NCBI GenBank assembly: GCA_036273715.1 | Contig: DASUHB010000069.1 | Span: 146,346-210,345, forward strand | Direction of reading: 5' to 3' | Length of the DNA stretch: 64,000 bases | Source of the DNA: Gemmatimonadaceae bacterium | Lineage (GTDB): Bacteria; Gemmatimonadota; Gemmatimonadetes; Gemmatimonadales; Gemmatimonadaceae | Part shown: piece after piece, positions 1 to 8,999 of the stretch | Numbering within the stretch: the first letter of the stretch is position 1 | How the letters are laid out: each line of letters opens with the position of its first letter | Translations under genes and position numbers: made by a program | The notes under the pieces: generated by a model | Databases searched by the model: none | Told to the model about the DNA's origin: nothing | What the model saw: only the letters and a program-made list of their open reading frames with translations

Positions 1-491
1 CGGACGTGGCCCGTTGCCGGATCGAGCTCGCCGTACAGATTCGAGCCTTGCGCCGTGAACCAGATCTTGCCGTCGTGAAAGAGCGGCGTATGCGGGTCGC
101 GCGCACGGGCGGGCAACACGTATTCACGAATCTTGCCCGTCGCGGGGTCCAGCCTGCCTAACCGGCCGGCGGCGTTCGCCGTGTACCACACGGCCCCGTC
201 GGGCGCGACGATGATGCCGTGCGGGCCCGATCGCGGCGTCGGCGTCGGGTAGTCCGTGATCCTGCCCGTCGACGGATCGAGCCGCCCGATGACGCTGTTG
301 GCCATGTCCGTGTACCACACGATGCCATCGGCGCCGACCGCGGGGTCGTGCGGGAATGCGTTAGGCCGAGGGATGGCGTACTCGGTGATGTGGTGCGCGG
401 GCGGGAGCGGCAGCGGGCGCGCGGCGGCGAGACCAAGCGTGAGCGTCGTGACTGCAACGATCGGCGACGTGAAGCGAAGCGAGCGGCGCAT
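1..491 (-). CDS. Vgb/SMP-30-like beta-propeller protein, truncated by window edge
   Basis: About 163 N-terminal residues are in the window; the gene runs off the left edge. The protein opens with a hydrophobic export signal (MRRSLRFTSPIVAVTT, then a Leu/Ala-rich stretch), followed by repeats of the form G-x-D-G-x-V-W-Y-T ... I-G-R-L-D-P-x-T-G-x-I-x-x-Y, the blade signature of virginiamycin B lyase-like (streptogramin lyase family) propellers. Members of the wider family are mostly of unknown substrate, so lyase activity should not be assumed. ATG at 491 is preceded by a GGAGG-type site (rc of 498-505). A divergent 249-base spacer separates it from the VOC gene. Confidence 0.85.
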   Translation of the reverse strand, partial: MRRSLRFTSPIVAVTTLTLGLAAARPLPLPPAHHITEYAIPRPNAFPHDPAVGADGIVWYTDMANSVIGRLDPSTGRITDYPTPTPRSGPHGIIVAPDGAVWYTANAAGRLGRLDPATGKIREYVLPARARDPHTPLFHDGKIWFTAQGSNLYGELDPATGHV

Positions 492-740
492 CGGGGAACC
501 CTCCGCGGGCGAGCGAAGCGAAGGCACAAAGATCGTGCCCGTGCCGGTGATACGCGCAAACGAAGCAAATGCTTACATCAACTATCTCCGCAACCCGGCC
601 GCATGCGCAAGAAGGCGAGCGCGACGCAGATGTTTTGTGTCACGCTCGTGCGCGCCGCGTCAAAGTTTGCGCCGCACCGCTTGCATTTCCGGCCGGCGCT
701 GGTGAGCATGAGGGTCCACGATCATTTGCAGGAGGGACAC

Positions 741-1229
741 ATGGCCAAGGCGAAGAGAACGGTACCCGAGGGGTATCACACCGTCACGCCGCATCTCACC
801 ATGGCGAACGCGGCCCAGGCGATCGAATGGTACAAGAAAGCGCTCGGCGCCGAGGAGGTGGCGCGCGCGGTGGGGCCGGACGGCAAAGTGCTGCACGCGC
901 AGATTCGCATTGGCGATTCTGCGATCATGCTCAACGATGACATGATGGGCGGCAACACGACGAAAGATCACAACGGCTCGCCGGTGTCGATCTGGCTGTA
1001 CGTCGACGACTGCGACACGCTATTCAATCGCGCGCTCAAGGCAGGCGCCAAGGTTGCGCCCGGCGGCATGGGAGAAATGGCGGATCAATTCTGGGGAGAT
1101 CGCTGCGGCATGATCGTGGATCCCGAGGGTTATTGGTGGACGATCGCGACCCACAAGGAAGATCTGACCCCGGAGGAAATGAAGACGCGCACCGAGGAGT
1201 TCATGCGGCAGATGGCCGGCGCGCATTAG
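741..1229 (+). CDS. VOC-family (PhnB/glyoxalase-like) protein
   Basis: 162 residues, MAKAKRTVPEGYHTVTPHLT onward. It shows the vicinal-oxygen-chelate layout of PhnB-like proteins: AAQAIEWYKKALGAEE helix, then MLNDDMM, a second betaalphabeta half with VDDCDTLFNRALKAGAK, and the closing WGDRCGMIVDPEGYWWTIATH. The family includes glyoxalases, extradiol dioxygenases and antibiotic-binding proteins; PhnB-like members have no agreed reaction. Start at 741 is chosen because GGAGGGAC lies 5-10 bases upstream and homology-like sequence begins there; the frame is open further upstream but that part is low-complexity Arg-rich and not coding-like. Cytoplasmic, single gene. Confidence 0.88.
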   Translation: MAKAKRTVPEGYHTVTPHLTMANAAQAIEWYKKALGAEEVARAVGPDGKVLHAQIRIGDSAIMLNDDMMGGNTTKDHNGSPVSIWLYVDDCDTLFNRALKAGAKVAPGGMGEMADQFWGDRCGMIVDPEGYWWTIATHKEDLTPEEMKTRTEEFMRQMAGAH

Positions 1230-1289
1230 CCGACTCCCGTCCCGATTTCGACATTGTCCGTCGGCGAGCGGGTTCGTCTCGTCGACCAT

Positions 1290-1325
1290 GCGAAGGCCAC
1301 TGTCCAGTCTGACGGTGGCCTTCGC
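1290..1325 (+). terminator. Hairpin downstream of the VOC gene
   Basis: Perfect 11-bp stem (1290-1300 GCGAAGGCCAC with 1315-1325 GTGGCCTTCGC) and a 14-base loop. No T-run follows, so it may be a weak or factor-assisted terminator. It lies in the 301-base gap 1230-1530, where nothing else is seen except one GCCTAAC at 1485. Confidence 0.5.
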
Positions 1326-1530
1326 GATCGATGGCAATGCGTTGGGCCTTCGAGCAGCCGCCTGACACGGGCGGCGTCGACCGCTCGACTCCGAGCGAGC
1401 ACTTCGGCACGACTCGCGCGGCGATTCGCCCGCTCCGCGAGATGACCGCCTCAGCGGTTGGCCGCTCGCGGCGGCGCCGGCCGTGCCTAACGGTGCGGCG
1501 CGACAACCATGCGACCGAGGATGGTAAGCG

Positions 1531-2520
1531 ATGCCGAACCACCAGCGGAATTATCGGGCGATACTCGAGCGCAACGTCGGATTCGATGGCAACACGCGCT
1601 GGCTGCGATACGCCAGACGCAACGGATTCAAGGAGGTGAAGGCGGAACGCGTGCGGCGATGCCCGGACTGCGGCGGGCGCCCCAAGCGAAAACCCTGGGG
1701 CCAGTACGTCCATTTCAGCACGCTGATTCATCTCCTCGAGTGCAGCCGGTGCGGGCTCGTTTGGTCCGACGCGCGCATCGATCCGGGTCTCGTCCGCAGG
1801 CAATTCGAGGTCATGTACAATGGCGAGAAGTACTTTCGCTTCTCGAGACGCCGCATATTCAGGCACTTGGCGCGCGTCATCGACGATCTCGCGCCGCGCG
1901 GCGCACACGTGCTCGACATCGGCGGTGCGCGCGGCGATCTCATGGCGCATCTCGTCGAACGGCGTCCGGACCTGTACGTGGTCGTGAACGACATCTCTGC
2001 CTCGGGGACCAAGGCCGCGAACGAGCAACATGGATTCCCGACGATCACCGGCGGCGCGCAAGCGCTCGACGAGCACGAGCGGCGTTACGACATCGTCGTG
2101 CTGAGCGACGTCCTGTACTTCGAACCCGACATCCGGCGTCTCTGGTCTGCGTTAGACAAGCTCGTCGCGCCCGGCGGCACGGTGATTCTCCGCCTGCCGC
2201 ACAAGTGGCCGCTCATCCGGCTGTGGCAGCGGTGGTATCGCGCCACGCGCTCGCGTGCCCGGCAGCGGCTGCAGCATCGCATTCGCTTTTTCAACCCCGA
2301 GCACATCTTCATTTTCCGTCGCCAGTATCTGCGCGCGCGCCTCGCCGCCATGGGCTTTGGGCGGATTCGCGCGATGCCGTCACCCGTCCTCGCGCATGCG
2401 GGCACGCGCGCGTTCGACGCCGCGGCGTACGCCTTCGCCACGCTGCTCTACTGGTTGACCGCCGGCGCCCTTGCGGTGACGCCGAGCATCGTGGTCGTCG
2501 GCGCCGCCCGCCGCGCCTAA
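1531..2520 (+). CDS. Class I SAM-dependent methyltransferase with N-terminal Cys cluster
   Basis: 329 residues. Residues 43-46 (CPDC) and 71-74 (CSRC) form a C2...C2 zinc-ribbon-like pair, and residues ~120-230 hold a Rossmann methyltransferase core with motif I VLDIGGARGD and a post-motif VVVLSDVLYFEPD / VAPGGTVILRLPH. This is the Methyltransf_23 architecture found in proteins that modify sugars or lipids in envelope gene sets; the substrate cannot be deduced. The C-terminus (YAFATLLYWLTAGALAVTPS) is hydrophobic and could bind the membrane. Its stop codon is the TAA inside a GCCTAAC heptamer (2515-2521). Alternative ATGs exist; the first is used because the N-terminal region looks coding. 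Confidence 0.82.
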   Translation: MPNHQRNYRAILERNVGFDGNTRWLRYARRNGFKEVKAERVRRCPDCGGRPKRKPWGQYVHFSTLIHLLECSRCGLVWSDARIDPGLVRRQFEVMYNGEKYFRFSRRRIFRHLARVIDDLAPRGAHVLDIGGARGDLMAHLVERRPDLYVVVNDISASGTKAANEQHGFPTITGGAQALDEHERRYDIVVLSDVLYFEPDIRRLWSALDKLVAPGGTVILRLPHKWPLIRLWQRWYRATRSRARQRLQHRIRFFNPEHIFIFRRQYLRARLAAMGFGRIRAMPSPVLAHAGTRAFDAAAYAFATLLYWLTAGALAVTPSIVVVGAARRA

Positions 2521-2569
2521 CGCGATGCATCCAGGCCGTCGGATGGCCCGGCGTGCTGCTTGGCCTGTT

Positions 2570-5224
2570 CTATTCGACGAGCGCCGCCGCCGGGTCGGCT
2601 CGCGCCGCCCGCCTCGCCGGCAGGTAGCTGGCGAGGACGGCGACCACGCAGAATAGAGCGGCTACCCCCGCGAACGTGACAGGGTCCAACGGGGAGACGC
2701 CGTACAACCATCGGTCGAGCGAATGCATCGCTCCGAGTGTGCACGCCAAGCCGACGATCGTCCCGATCGCCGCCAGTCGCAGCGCCCGCACGACGACGAG
2801 CCTGACCACGCCGCCGGCGGAGGACCCGAGAGCGATACGCAACCCCATCTCCTGCCGGCGCTCGTTCACGACGTACGACATGACACCGAATATGCCGACG
2901 GCGCCAAGCGCCAGCGCGACTAACGCAAACACCGTCACTAAGCCAGCGGTGAACCGGGCGCCGGCAACCGAGTTGTCCACGACATCGTTCATCGTCCGCA
3001 CGTCGCTCACCGGCACGCCGCGGTCGATGTCGTGGACAATGCCACGAATCGCCATGCCCGTGGCTGCGGGATCACCCGCGCCGCGCACGACGATCCATAG
3101 CTCAGTGCCGACCATGCTGGTGCGCTGCGCCCACGGCATGTACATCGTCGCGCTCGACGTGTCGCGCAGGCTGTCCTGCTTGGTATCGGGCACCACGCCG
3201 ACGACCGTGATCCAGGGGCTGTCGAACGGATAGCCGATGCGTTGGCCGATGGCATCGCCATTCGGCCAGAACCGCCTCGCGACACTCCTACTAACGACAG
3301 CCACCAGCGGCTCACCCGGACGATCCGCATCCGTGAACGATCGTCCGCGCAGAACCGGAATCCCCATGGCCGCGAAGTATCCCGGACTCACGGTTTGAAA
3401 GTGGTCGACGATCGGCAGCGCATGCTTCACGTCTTCGAACTGTCCCTGGACGCGGATCGCCTGACTCCAGACCGGCTCGGCGAGCGAAAGCTGGTTGACT
3501 AACGCAGCGCTCGTGACGCCCGGCATGGCGCCCACGCGCTCGAGCACGTCGGCATAGAAGTTGGCCAGACGCTCGCTGCCGGAGGTGTACGTCGCCTCGG
3601 GCGCCGAGATGCGCGCGGCAACGACGTGAGCGGGATCGAATCCGGGGGCGATCGATCGAAGCGCGGCGAAACTGCGTACGAGAAGCATCGAAGCTGCGAC
3701 GAGCATGACGGCGAGCGCTATTTCACCGCCCACGAGCCACGCCGACACGCGAGCGTGCGACCTGGACGCCGTCGCTCGGCGGCCAAGCATGGCGCCCGAG
3801 GCGGACGCGGCCGCGGACGTGGCGCGAATCGCCGGCACGATGCTGAACACGATGCCGGTTGCAATGGCCATAACGAGCGCGAAGCCCAACGCTGTGCCGC
3901 TGACGCCGATTTCATTCGCTCTCGGAAGGCCCGTCGGCACCGCGGTGACGAGCGCGTGTACGGTTAGGACGGCAAGCGCGACCCCGGCAACCGCACCAAC
4001 GGCGGAAAGCAGCAGGCCTTCGGTCACGAGCTGTCGCGTCAGACGGCCGCGGCCGCCGCCCAACGCCGCACGCACGGCGAGTTCGCGTTCGCGGGAATTC
4101 GCTCGAGCGAGCAGCAGATTGGCGACGTTGACGCAGGCGATGGCCAACACGAACAGCGTTGCGCCAAAGAGCATCCAGAGGAGCGGTTCGCTGCTGCCGA
4201 CGACATCTGCCTTGAGCGGCGTCACCGTCGCATCCCGGCGATACTGGGGGCCGGGGTCCCAGATCGGGTTCGATGTACGCAGTGACGGCCACACCACGCG
4301 CAGCTCGCGCCGCGCCTGATCGAGCGTCGTGTTAGGCGCGAGCCGGCCGACGAACTCCTTGCCGCCCACGCCCCACATGAGGCCGATGTTCTGCGGATCG
4401 ATGACGTACGGTCGCCAGTACTGAACGTCGGCGTTTGGATAGCGGAACGAGGGGCCCATGACGCCGATGATGGTGTATGGCAGCCCCTCGAGCGTCACCT
4501 TCCGGCCGATGACGTCTCGGGCGCCGCCAAACTCCCGGCGCCAGGTCGCGTAGCTCAACATCAACACATGAGCGTTGCCGACCTCGCCGTCGTTAGGCGT
4601 GAACCCGCGGCCGAGCATCGGCGCGGCGCCGAGCAACGGCATGAGGTTCGGCGTCACGGCGACGCCCGTCAGGCGCAGTGCGTCGCGGCCGTCGTCAACC
4701 GGATCGGTTGTCGGATCCCATTCCGCGAGACCGGTAATCGTGCGCAAACGCTCCCGGAGCGCCAGGTACTCTCCCGACGATCCCTGTCCCAGCGTGACCA
4801 AACGATCGGGCTGCGAGTATGGCAGCGGCTGCAGCACCACCGCATTGAGCACCGAAAAGATGGCGGTGTTCGCTCCGATTCCAAGCGCAAGTGTGAGAGC
4901 GGCAGCAATCGTAAATGCCGGCGCGCGCCGCAGCGCCCGCCAGCCGAATATGATGTCCTGCACGAAGTCCGCGAGATACTCGGCCCGTCGCTCGGTCGCC
5001 CGCTGCCGTTCGTCATGCCTGACCAGAATAGAGCGAACCGCCGCGATGTCGCCGAACCGTTCGACGGCGTCGCGGCGCGCATCCGCCGCCGACATTCCGA
5101 GCGCAAGGTTGCGCTCGATGCGCGACTGGATATGAAACGCGAGCTCCTCGTCGACATCGCCGGCGTCGTCGGGGCGCAGAAAGCCCGAGTACCGGCGGCG
5201 ATGCGATCCGCGACCATCGCTCAT
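2570..5224 (-). CDS. ADOP-type ABC permease (MacB_PCD/FtsX)
   Basis: 884 residues. The N-terminal ~90 residues are the DUF-like helical region typical of acidobacterial duplicated orphan permeases (DVDEELAFHIQSRIERNLALG), then LRRAPAFTIAAALTLALGIGANTAIFSV (TM1), a MacB periplasmic core, an FtsX three-helix block around residues 370-480, a second periplasmic core and a C-terminal FtsX block ending in YLPARRAARADPAAALVE. Such permeases belong to the MacB-FtsX fold but are encoded without an adjacent ATPase; none is seen here either. Cargo is unknown. Start ATG overlaps the stop of the PadR gene (ATGA, 5221-5224), implying coupled translation and PadR control. Confidence 0.93.
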   Translation of the reverse strand: MSDGRGSHRRRYSGFLRPDDAGDVDEELAFHIQSRIERNLALGMSAADARRDAVERFGDIAAVRSILVRHDERQRATERRAEYLADFVQDIIFGWRALRRAPAFTIAAALTLALGIGANTAIFSVLNAVVLQPLPYSQPDRLVTLGQGSSGEYLALRERLRTITGLAEWDPTTDPVDDGRDALRLTGVAVTPNLMPLLGAAPMLGRGFTPNDGEVGNAHVLMLSYATWRREFGGARDVIGRKVTLEGLPYTIIGVMGPSFRYPNADVQYWRPYVIDPQNIGLMWGVGGKEFVGRLAPNTTLDQARRELRVVWPSLRTSNPIWDPGPQYRRDATVTPLKADVVGSSEPLLWMLFGATLFVLAIACVNVANLLLARANSRERELAVRAALGGGRGRLTRQLVTEGLLLSAVGAVAGVALAVLTVHALVTAVPTGLPRANEIGVSGTALGFALVMAIATGIVFSIVPAIRATSAAASASGAMLGRRATASRSHARVSAWLVGGEIALAVMLVAASMLLVRSFAALRSIAPGFDPAHVVAARISAPEATYTSGSERLANFYADVLERVGAMPGVTSAALVNQLSLAEPVWSQAIRVQGQFEDVKHALPIVDHFQTVSPGYFAAMGIPVLRGRSFTDADRPGEPLVAVVSRSVARRFWPNGDAIGQRIGYPFDSPWITVVGVVPDTKQDSLRDTSSATMYMPWAQRTSMVGTELWIVVRGAGDPAATGMAIRGIVHDIDRGVPVSDVRTMNDVVDNSVAGARFTAGLVTVFALVALALGAVGIFGVMSYVVNERRQEMGLRIALGSSAGGVVRLVVVRALRLAAIGTIVGLACTLGAMHSLDRWLYGVSPLDPVTFAGVAALFCVVAVLASYLPARRAARADPAAALVE

Positions 5225-5577
5225 GCGAGCGATGGCTCCGCCCGCAGCACGCGTGTCACGGCGTGGGAATACTCGAGCCAGATCGACGCTTCGGTGCGAA
5301 GCAGCGCGCGACCGGCGCGCGTAATACTATAGTAGCGCGCCCGCCGATTGTTCTCCGACACGCCCCATTCGGAGGTAACGAGCCCGCGATCCTGCAGGCG
5401 GCGGAGGGCCGGGTACAGCGACCCCTCCTCGATGCGAAGCACGTCGCCCGTCGTATCCTCGATCCAGCGCGATATCGCGTAGCCGTGCGCACGGCCTAAC
5501 AGGAGCGACTTGAGAATGAGGATGCGCAGGGTGCCCTGGAGCAGGTCACCGGGGTCGCGAAAGGCTGGCATGTTCAT
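5221..5577 (-). CDS. PadR-family transcriptional regulator (module 1)
   Basis: 118 residues, a compact winged helix: LLQGTLRILILKSLLLGRAHGYAISRWIEDTT, then the diagnostic PadR segment LRIEEGSLYPALRRLQDRGLV and wing RRARYYSITRAGRALL. PadR proteins usually repress their own operon and the transporter next to it, relieved by a small ligand or stress. Here the partner is the ADOP permease starting in the last bases of this gene. The ligand is unknown. The 5578-5702 gap should hold the promoter. An in-frame ATG two codons later is an alternative start. Confidence 0.92.
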   Translation of the reverse strand: MNMPAFRDPGDLLQGTLRILILKSLLLGRAHGYAISRWIEDTTGDVLRIEEGSLYPALRRLQDRGLVTSEWGVSENNRRARYYSITRAGRALLRTEASIWLEYSHAVTRVLRAEPSLA

Positions 5578-5702
5578 CGTCCCTTGGCAAGTCTACATGA
5601 CGATATGCCGCCCGTCCCTCCCCTGTCAAGACTATGGGCCGAGCGGGCCCGGTGACAGGCGACTGAATTGCCGCCACGGCACCACGCCGACGCGGCCGGC
5701 CG

Positions 5703-8345
5703 CTACGAGCTTCGAAGAACGTCCAAGGGGTCGAGCCGCGTCGCGCGACGGCCCGGGATGTATGCGGCGACGACGGCGACCAGCACCAGGAACGCCGCCA
5801 CTGCACCAAAGGCTGTCGGATCCGTAGTACTCACGCCAAAGACGAGCGACGCCATCACGCGCGTCAGCACGAAGCTGAGGACGATGCCGATGGCAATGCC
5901 GGCGAGCGACAAGCGCATGCCTTCCCCAACGACCAAGCCGAGCACGTCCGCCTGCTGCGCGCCGAGTGCGATGCGGACGCCGATTTCCCGCGTGCGCTGC
6001 GTCACCAGATACGACACGATGCCGTACACGCCAAGGGTGGCCAACACGAGGGCCGCGCCGGCGAACGCCGCGATGATGAAGAGGGTGAAGCGCCGGTCGG
6101 CCACCGACGATGCGACCACGCGGTCAATGGTCCGCACCTGAACGGCGACATCCGGCCGTAGATCGTGCACCACGCGCCTAACGGAGGCGATGATCGTCGC
6201 GGGATCACCGGTCGTGCGGACCACCAGCGAGAGCGGCCAGTACGTGGCGAGGCGCTGCGGATAATACGCATAGAAGGTGGGTGGAGGCGCGGACGCGAGG
6301 TCGTCATCGTGGACATCCCCCACGACGCCGATGACCGTAAACGATCGCGGGTCCGAGTCCATGCTGTATCCGACCACTTTGCCGATCGGATTCTGCCCCG
6401 GCCACGCACGGGCGGCGAAGCGCTGGCTGACGACGGCCAGCGGCTGGCTTCCAACGCGATCGCGCGCATCGAAGAGGCGCCCCGCTTCGAGCGGGATGCC
6501 TAACGTGCGGAAATAGTCGCCATCGACGACCACATAATTCGCGTATCCCTTGCGCGACGCCGGAAAGGTGAGCCACGCGTTCGCGGGGACAGAGTCGGTT
6601 GGCGCGTCGAGGAGCACGTAGCCGCCGTCCGGCGGAGAATTGGCGATCGGCACTCCGGTTCCCGCCCCTACCCCGCGCACTCCCGGCAGCGCACGCAGAC
6701 GATCGATCAGCGTGTTGTAATACGCGAGCCGTTGCTGTTGGTCATCGATGCTTGGCGCCGCGTCGACCACGGCCACGCGCTCCGCGTCGAATCCCGGGTT
6801 CACGTGCAGCAGATTGAGAAAGCTGCGTCCGAGAAGCGCCGCGCCGGTGAGCAGCACCACGGTCAGCGAAAGTTGGGCGACGACTGTCGCCCGGCGGAGT
6901 CCCGCACCCGAGGCGGACACCGATCGCGAGCTGGCAGAGAGCGCATCGCGCACGTGTTGTCCGGCGATGCGCGACGCCGAGAGCGCTCCGAGCGCCAGGG
7001 AGAGGAGCGCGGCAATCGCGACCGTGAAGGCGAGCGCCTGCCAGTCGACCGTGATTTCTCCTACGCGAGGCAGCGCCGACACCGGCGCGGCGACAACCAG
7101 TCGCACGATGAGCAGCGCGAGCCACACGCCGGCGAACGCGGCCAGCCCCACCAGCACCGATGACTCCACAAGCACCTGCCGAACGAGACGAGACGGCGCG
7201 GCGCCGAGTGCCACCCGAACGGCGAGCTCGCTGCGGCGGACGGCGAGTCGCGTCGTCATGAGGTTGAGCGCGTTGGCCAAGCCGATGAGCAACAGGAATC
7301 CTGACGCGCCCAGGAGCATGAGGAGCCGCGGACGAACGCCGCCGACCATCTGCTCGCGAAGCCCAACGAGCATCGCGTCGGACATGGTCGTCTGATTGCC
7401 GTACTCCACCTTCATCGCGCGCGAGACTGCGCTCAGATCGCGCTGGGCGGCGTCAATCGTGACGCCGGTGCGCAGCCGCGCGATGACGGCGTAGCCTTGC
7501 GATGTGCGTCCGGTGCTGGGCGGCAGCAGCTCCATCGGCACCCAGATCTGATTCCCTTCCGGATAGTCGACGGTGGCAGGGAGCACACCCACGATCGTAT
7601 AGCTGTCGTTTCCCCAACCGATCTGCCGTCCGATGGCGCGGCGCGCGTCGCCGAATTGAGCGCGGGAGAAGGGTTCACTGATGACCGCCGCCCGTTGTCC
7701 GCCGAACCGTTGCTCTTCGGGCACGAACAGACGGCCTAACCGCGCGTGCACGCCGAGCACCTTGAAGAAGTCACGGGTGACCGGCGTCACGCGAGCCAGC
7801 GTTGGGCCGGAGGGCATCTCGACCGTGCTCGTTCCCGTCCAGCCGGACAAGAGCGCCATGGCGGCGAAACTGCGCGTCCGATCGGCCCAGTCGTGGAAGT
7901 TAGGCTGCGAGACGGAGTTTCGTGCGCCCTTGTCGCTGATCTGGTACAGGCGAACGATGCGCTTCGATTGCGGATAGGGCAGCGGCCTGAGCACGACGCT
8001 GTCGACGATGCTGAAGATCGCGGTCGTCGCCGCGATGCCGAGCGCGATCGTGACGATGACAATGGCGGCGAAGGCCGGCGCGCGGCGCAGCATGCGGAGC
8101 GAGAAGCGCACGTCCTGGCCGAGGTGCTCGAGCCATCGCCCCGCGACGTGCCACTCGTCGCGCGCGACTTCCTGCACCAGGCCGGCGTTGCCGAACTCTC
8201 GGCGCGCATGCGCGGCGGCGTCGCGCGGCGACTCGCCGCGTGCCATCCGGTCGCGCGCCGACATCTCCAGGTGCGCGCGCAGCTCGTCGGCGAGGTCACC
8301 GGTTAGGCGGGCGCGGCGCCCGGGGAGCCAGTCGAGGAGGCTCAT
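5703..8345 (-). CDS. ADOP-type ABC permease (MacB_PCD/FtsX), module 2
   Basis: 880 residues beginning MSLLDWLPGRRARLTGDLAD. Same architecture as the module-1 permease: ADOP N-terminal helical domain (ELRAHLEMSARDRMARGES), TM1 LRRAPAFAAIVIVTIALGIAATTAIFS, two periplasmic cores and two FtsX blocks, ending YIPGRRATRLDPLDVLRSS. The two permeases are clearly homologous but strongly diverged, so the duplication is old. ATG at 8345 is chosen over an upstream in-frame ATG because it makes the standard 4-bp ATGA overlap with the PadR stop and because homology starts there. No ATPase gene is nearby. Confidence 0.93.
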   Translation of the reverse strand: MSLLDWLPGRRARLTGDLADELRAHLEMSARDRMARGESPRDAAAHARREFGNAGLVQEVARDEWHVAGRWLEHLGQDVRFSLRMLRRAPAFAAIVIVTIALGIAATTAIFSIVDSVVLRPLPYPQSKRIVRLYQISDKGARNSVSQPNFHDWADRTRSFAAMALLSGWTGTSTVEMPSGPTLARVTPVTRDFFKVLGVHARLGRLFVPEEQRFGGQRAAVISEPFSRAQFGDARRAIGRQIGWGNDSYTIVGVLPATVDYPEGNQIWVPMELLPPSTGRTSQGYAVIARLRTGVTIDAAQRDLSAVSRAMKVEYGNQTTMSDAMLVGLREQMVGGVRPRLLMLLGASGFLLLIGLANALNLMTTRLAVRRSELAVRVALGAAPSRLVRQVLVESSVLVGLAAFAGVWLALLIVRLVVAAPVSALPRVGEITVDWQALAFTVAIAALLSLALGALSASRIAGQHVRDALSASSRSVSASGAGLRRATVVAQLSLTVVLLTGAALLGRSFLNLLHVNPGFDAERVAVVDAAPSIDDQQQRLAYYNTLIDRLRALPGVRGVGAGTGVPIANSPPDGGYVLLDAPTDSVPANAWLTFPASRKGYANYVVVDGDYFRTLGIPLEAGRLFDARDRVGSQPLAVVSQRFAARAWPGQNPIGKVVGYSMDSDPRSFTVIGVVGDVHDDDLASAPPPTFYAYYPQRLATYWPLSLVVRTTGDPATIIASVRRVVHDLRPDVAVQVRTIDRVVASSVADRRFTLFIIAAFAGAALVLATLGVYGIVSYLVTQRTREIGVRIALGAQQADVLGLVVGEGMRLSLAGIAIGIVLSFVLTRVMASLVFGVSTTDPTAFGAVAAFLVLVAVVAAYIPGRRATRLDPLDVLRSS

Positions 8346-8704
8346 GCATCCTCCGCGGCGGGCGGGTGCATGAGGCCGGCCATGGCTTCCGACATCCGCT
8401 CCCACCGCGAGCGTTCGGCCGCCAGGCGCTTCCGCCCCTTGGGCGTCAGCCGATAGATGCGCACACGGCGCTCGGTGTCGGAGACGCCCCATGCGGCGGC
8501 GATGGCGCGCTGGCGGAGCAGGCGTTGAAGCGCGGGATAGAGCGATCCCGTTTCCACCTGCAGCACGTTGGCGGTTTGCGCGCGGATGAGGAGCAGGAGG
8601 CCGTAGCCGTGGCTCGGTCCCCAGCGCAGCGCCTGGAGGATGATGAAGTCGAGCGTGCCTTGGAGGAGCTCGATGCGCGAGGTCGGGGCCGGCGAGCGGG
8701 CCAT
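8342..8704 (-). CDS. PadR-family transcriptional regulator (module 2)
   Basis: 120 residues. LLQGTLDFIILQALRWGPSHGYGLLLLIRAQTANVLQVETGSLYPALQRLLRQRAI carries the PadR winged helix; the C-terminal helix ends MHPPAAEDA. It overlaps the downstream permease by ATGA, exactly as in module 1, so the pair is expected to be co-transcribed and self-regulated. Role of the ligand unknown. Confidence 0.92.
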   Translation of the reverse strand: MARSPAPTSRIELLQGTLDFIILQALRWGPSHGYGLLLLIRAQTANVLQVETGSLYPALQRLLRQRAIAAAWGVSDTERRVRIYRLTPKGRKRLAAERSRWERMSEAMAGLMHPPAAEDA

Positions 8705-8810
8705 GACGCCTCCATATGTAGATGCCCTACGTACGATGGGTAAGCTGTCTACGCATGGGCAGGGCTGTCAAGGCCGGCACCGGGATGCGCCGTGTCCGAC
8801 GCGATGGTGC

Positions 8811-8969
8811 GCCGCCAGGCACCTGTTGGTGTCCGGACGCGCGGATGACGTCAGGCAGCGCGAGGGCGAGTGCCGCGGCTGGCTGTTCGTGGATCGCTCG
8901 CCGAGCGGCCACCGGCGGTGGTGCCGCGTGGCCGACTCTGGGAGCCGCGAGAAGGCGCGGCGTAGTGGT
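8811..8969 (+). pseudogene. Relic of a CGNR zinc-finger regulator (C-terminal part only)
   Basis: In one frame this stretch reads AARHLLVSGRADDVRQREGE / CRGWLFVDRSPSGHRRWCRV / ADSGSREKARR. It matches the C-terminus of the intact CGNR protein at 13769-14356 almost residue for residue (LLVS, VRQ-EGE, GWLFVDRS-SGHRRWC, REKARR). The zinc site is broken: the first Cys is Arg, the last Cys is Ser, and the CGNR signature has become SGSR. No N-terminal ABATE domain and no start remain. It sits between the PadR gene and the Crp-type gene and reads in frame into the latter, but is unlikely to be translated as its extension. Confidence 0.8.
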
Positions 8970-8999
8970 GCGGTTGACTCGCCGGCATTTATTTACTGC

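Noticed and set aside
158..568. Minus-strand frame of 136 residues
   Set aside because: Overlaps the Vgb-like gene in another frame and has a Ser/Arg-rich, non-homologous translation.
219..1229. A 336-residue open frame including the VOC protein
   Set aside because: The first 174 codons are Arg-rich and antisense to the Vgb-like gene; the VOC start at 741 has a clear ribosome site.
1509..2627. A 372-residue plus-strand frame over the methyltransferase
   Set aside because: Shadow of the methyltransferase gene; Arg/Ala-rich with no domain.
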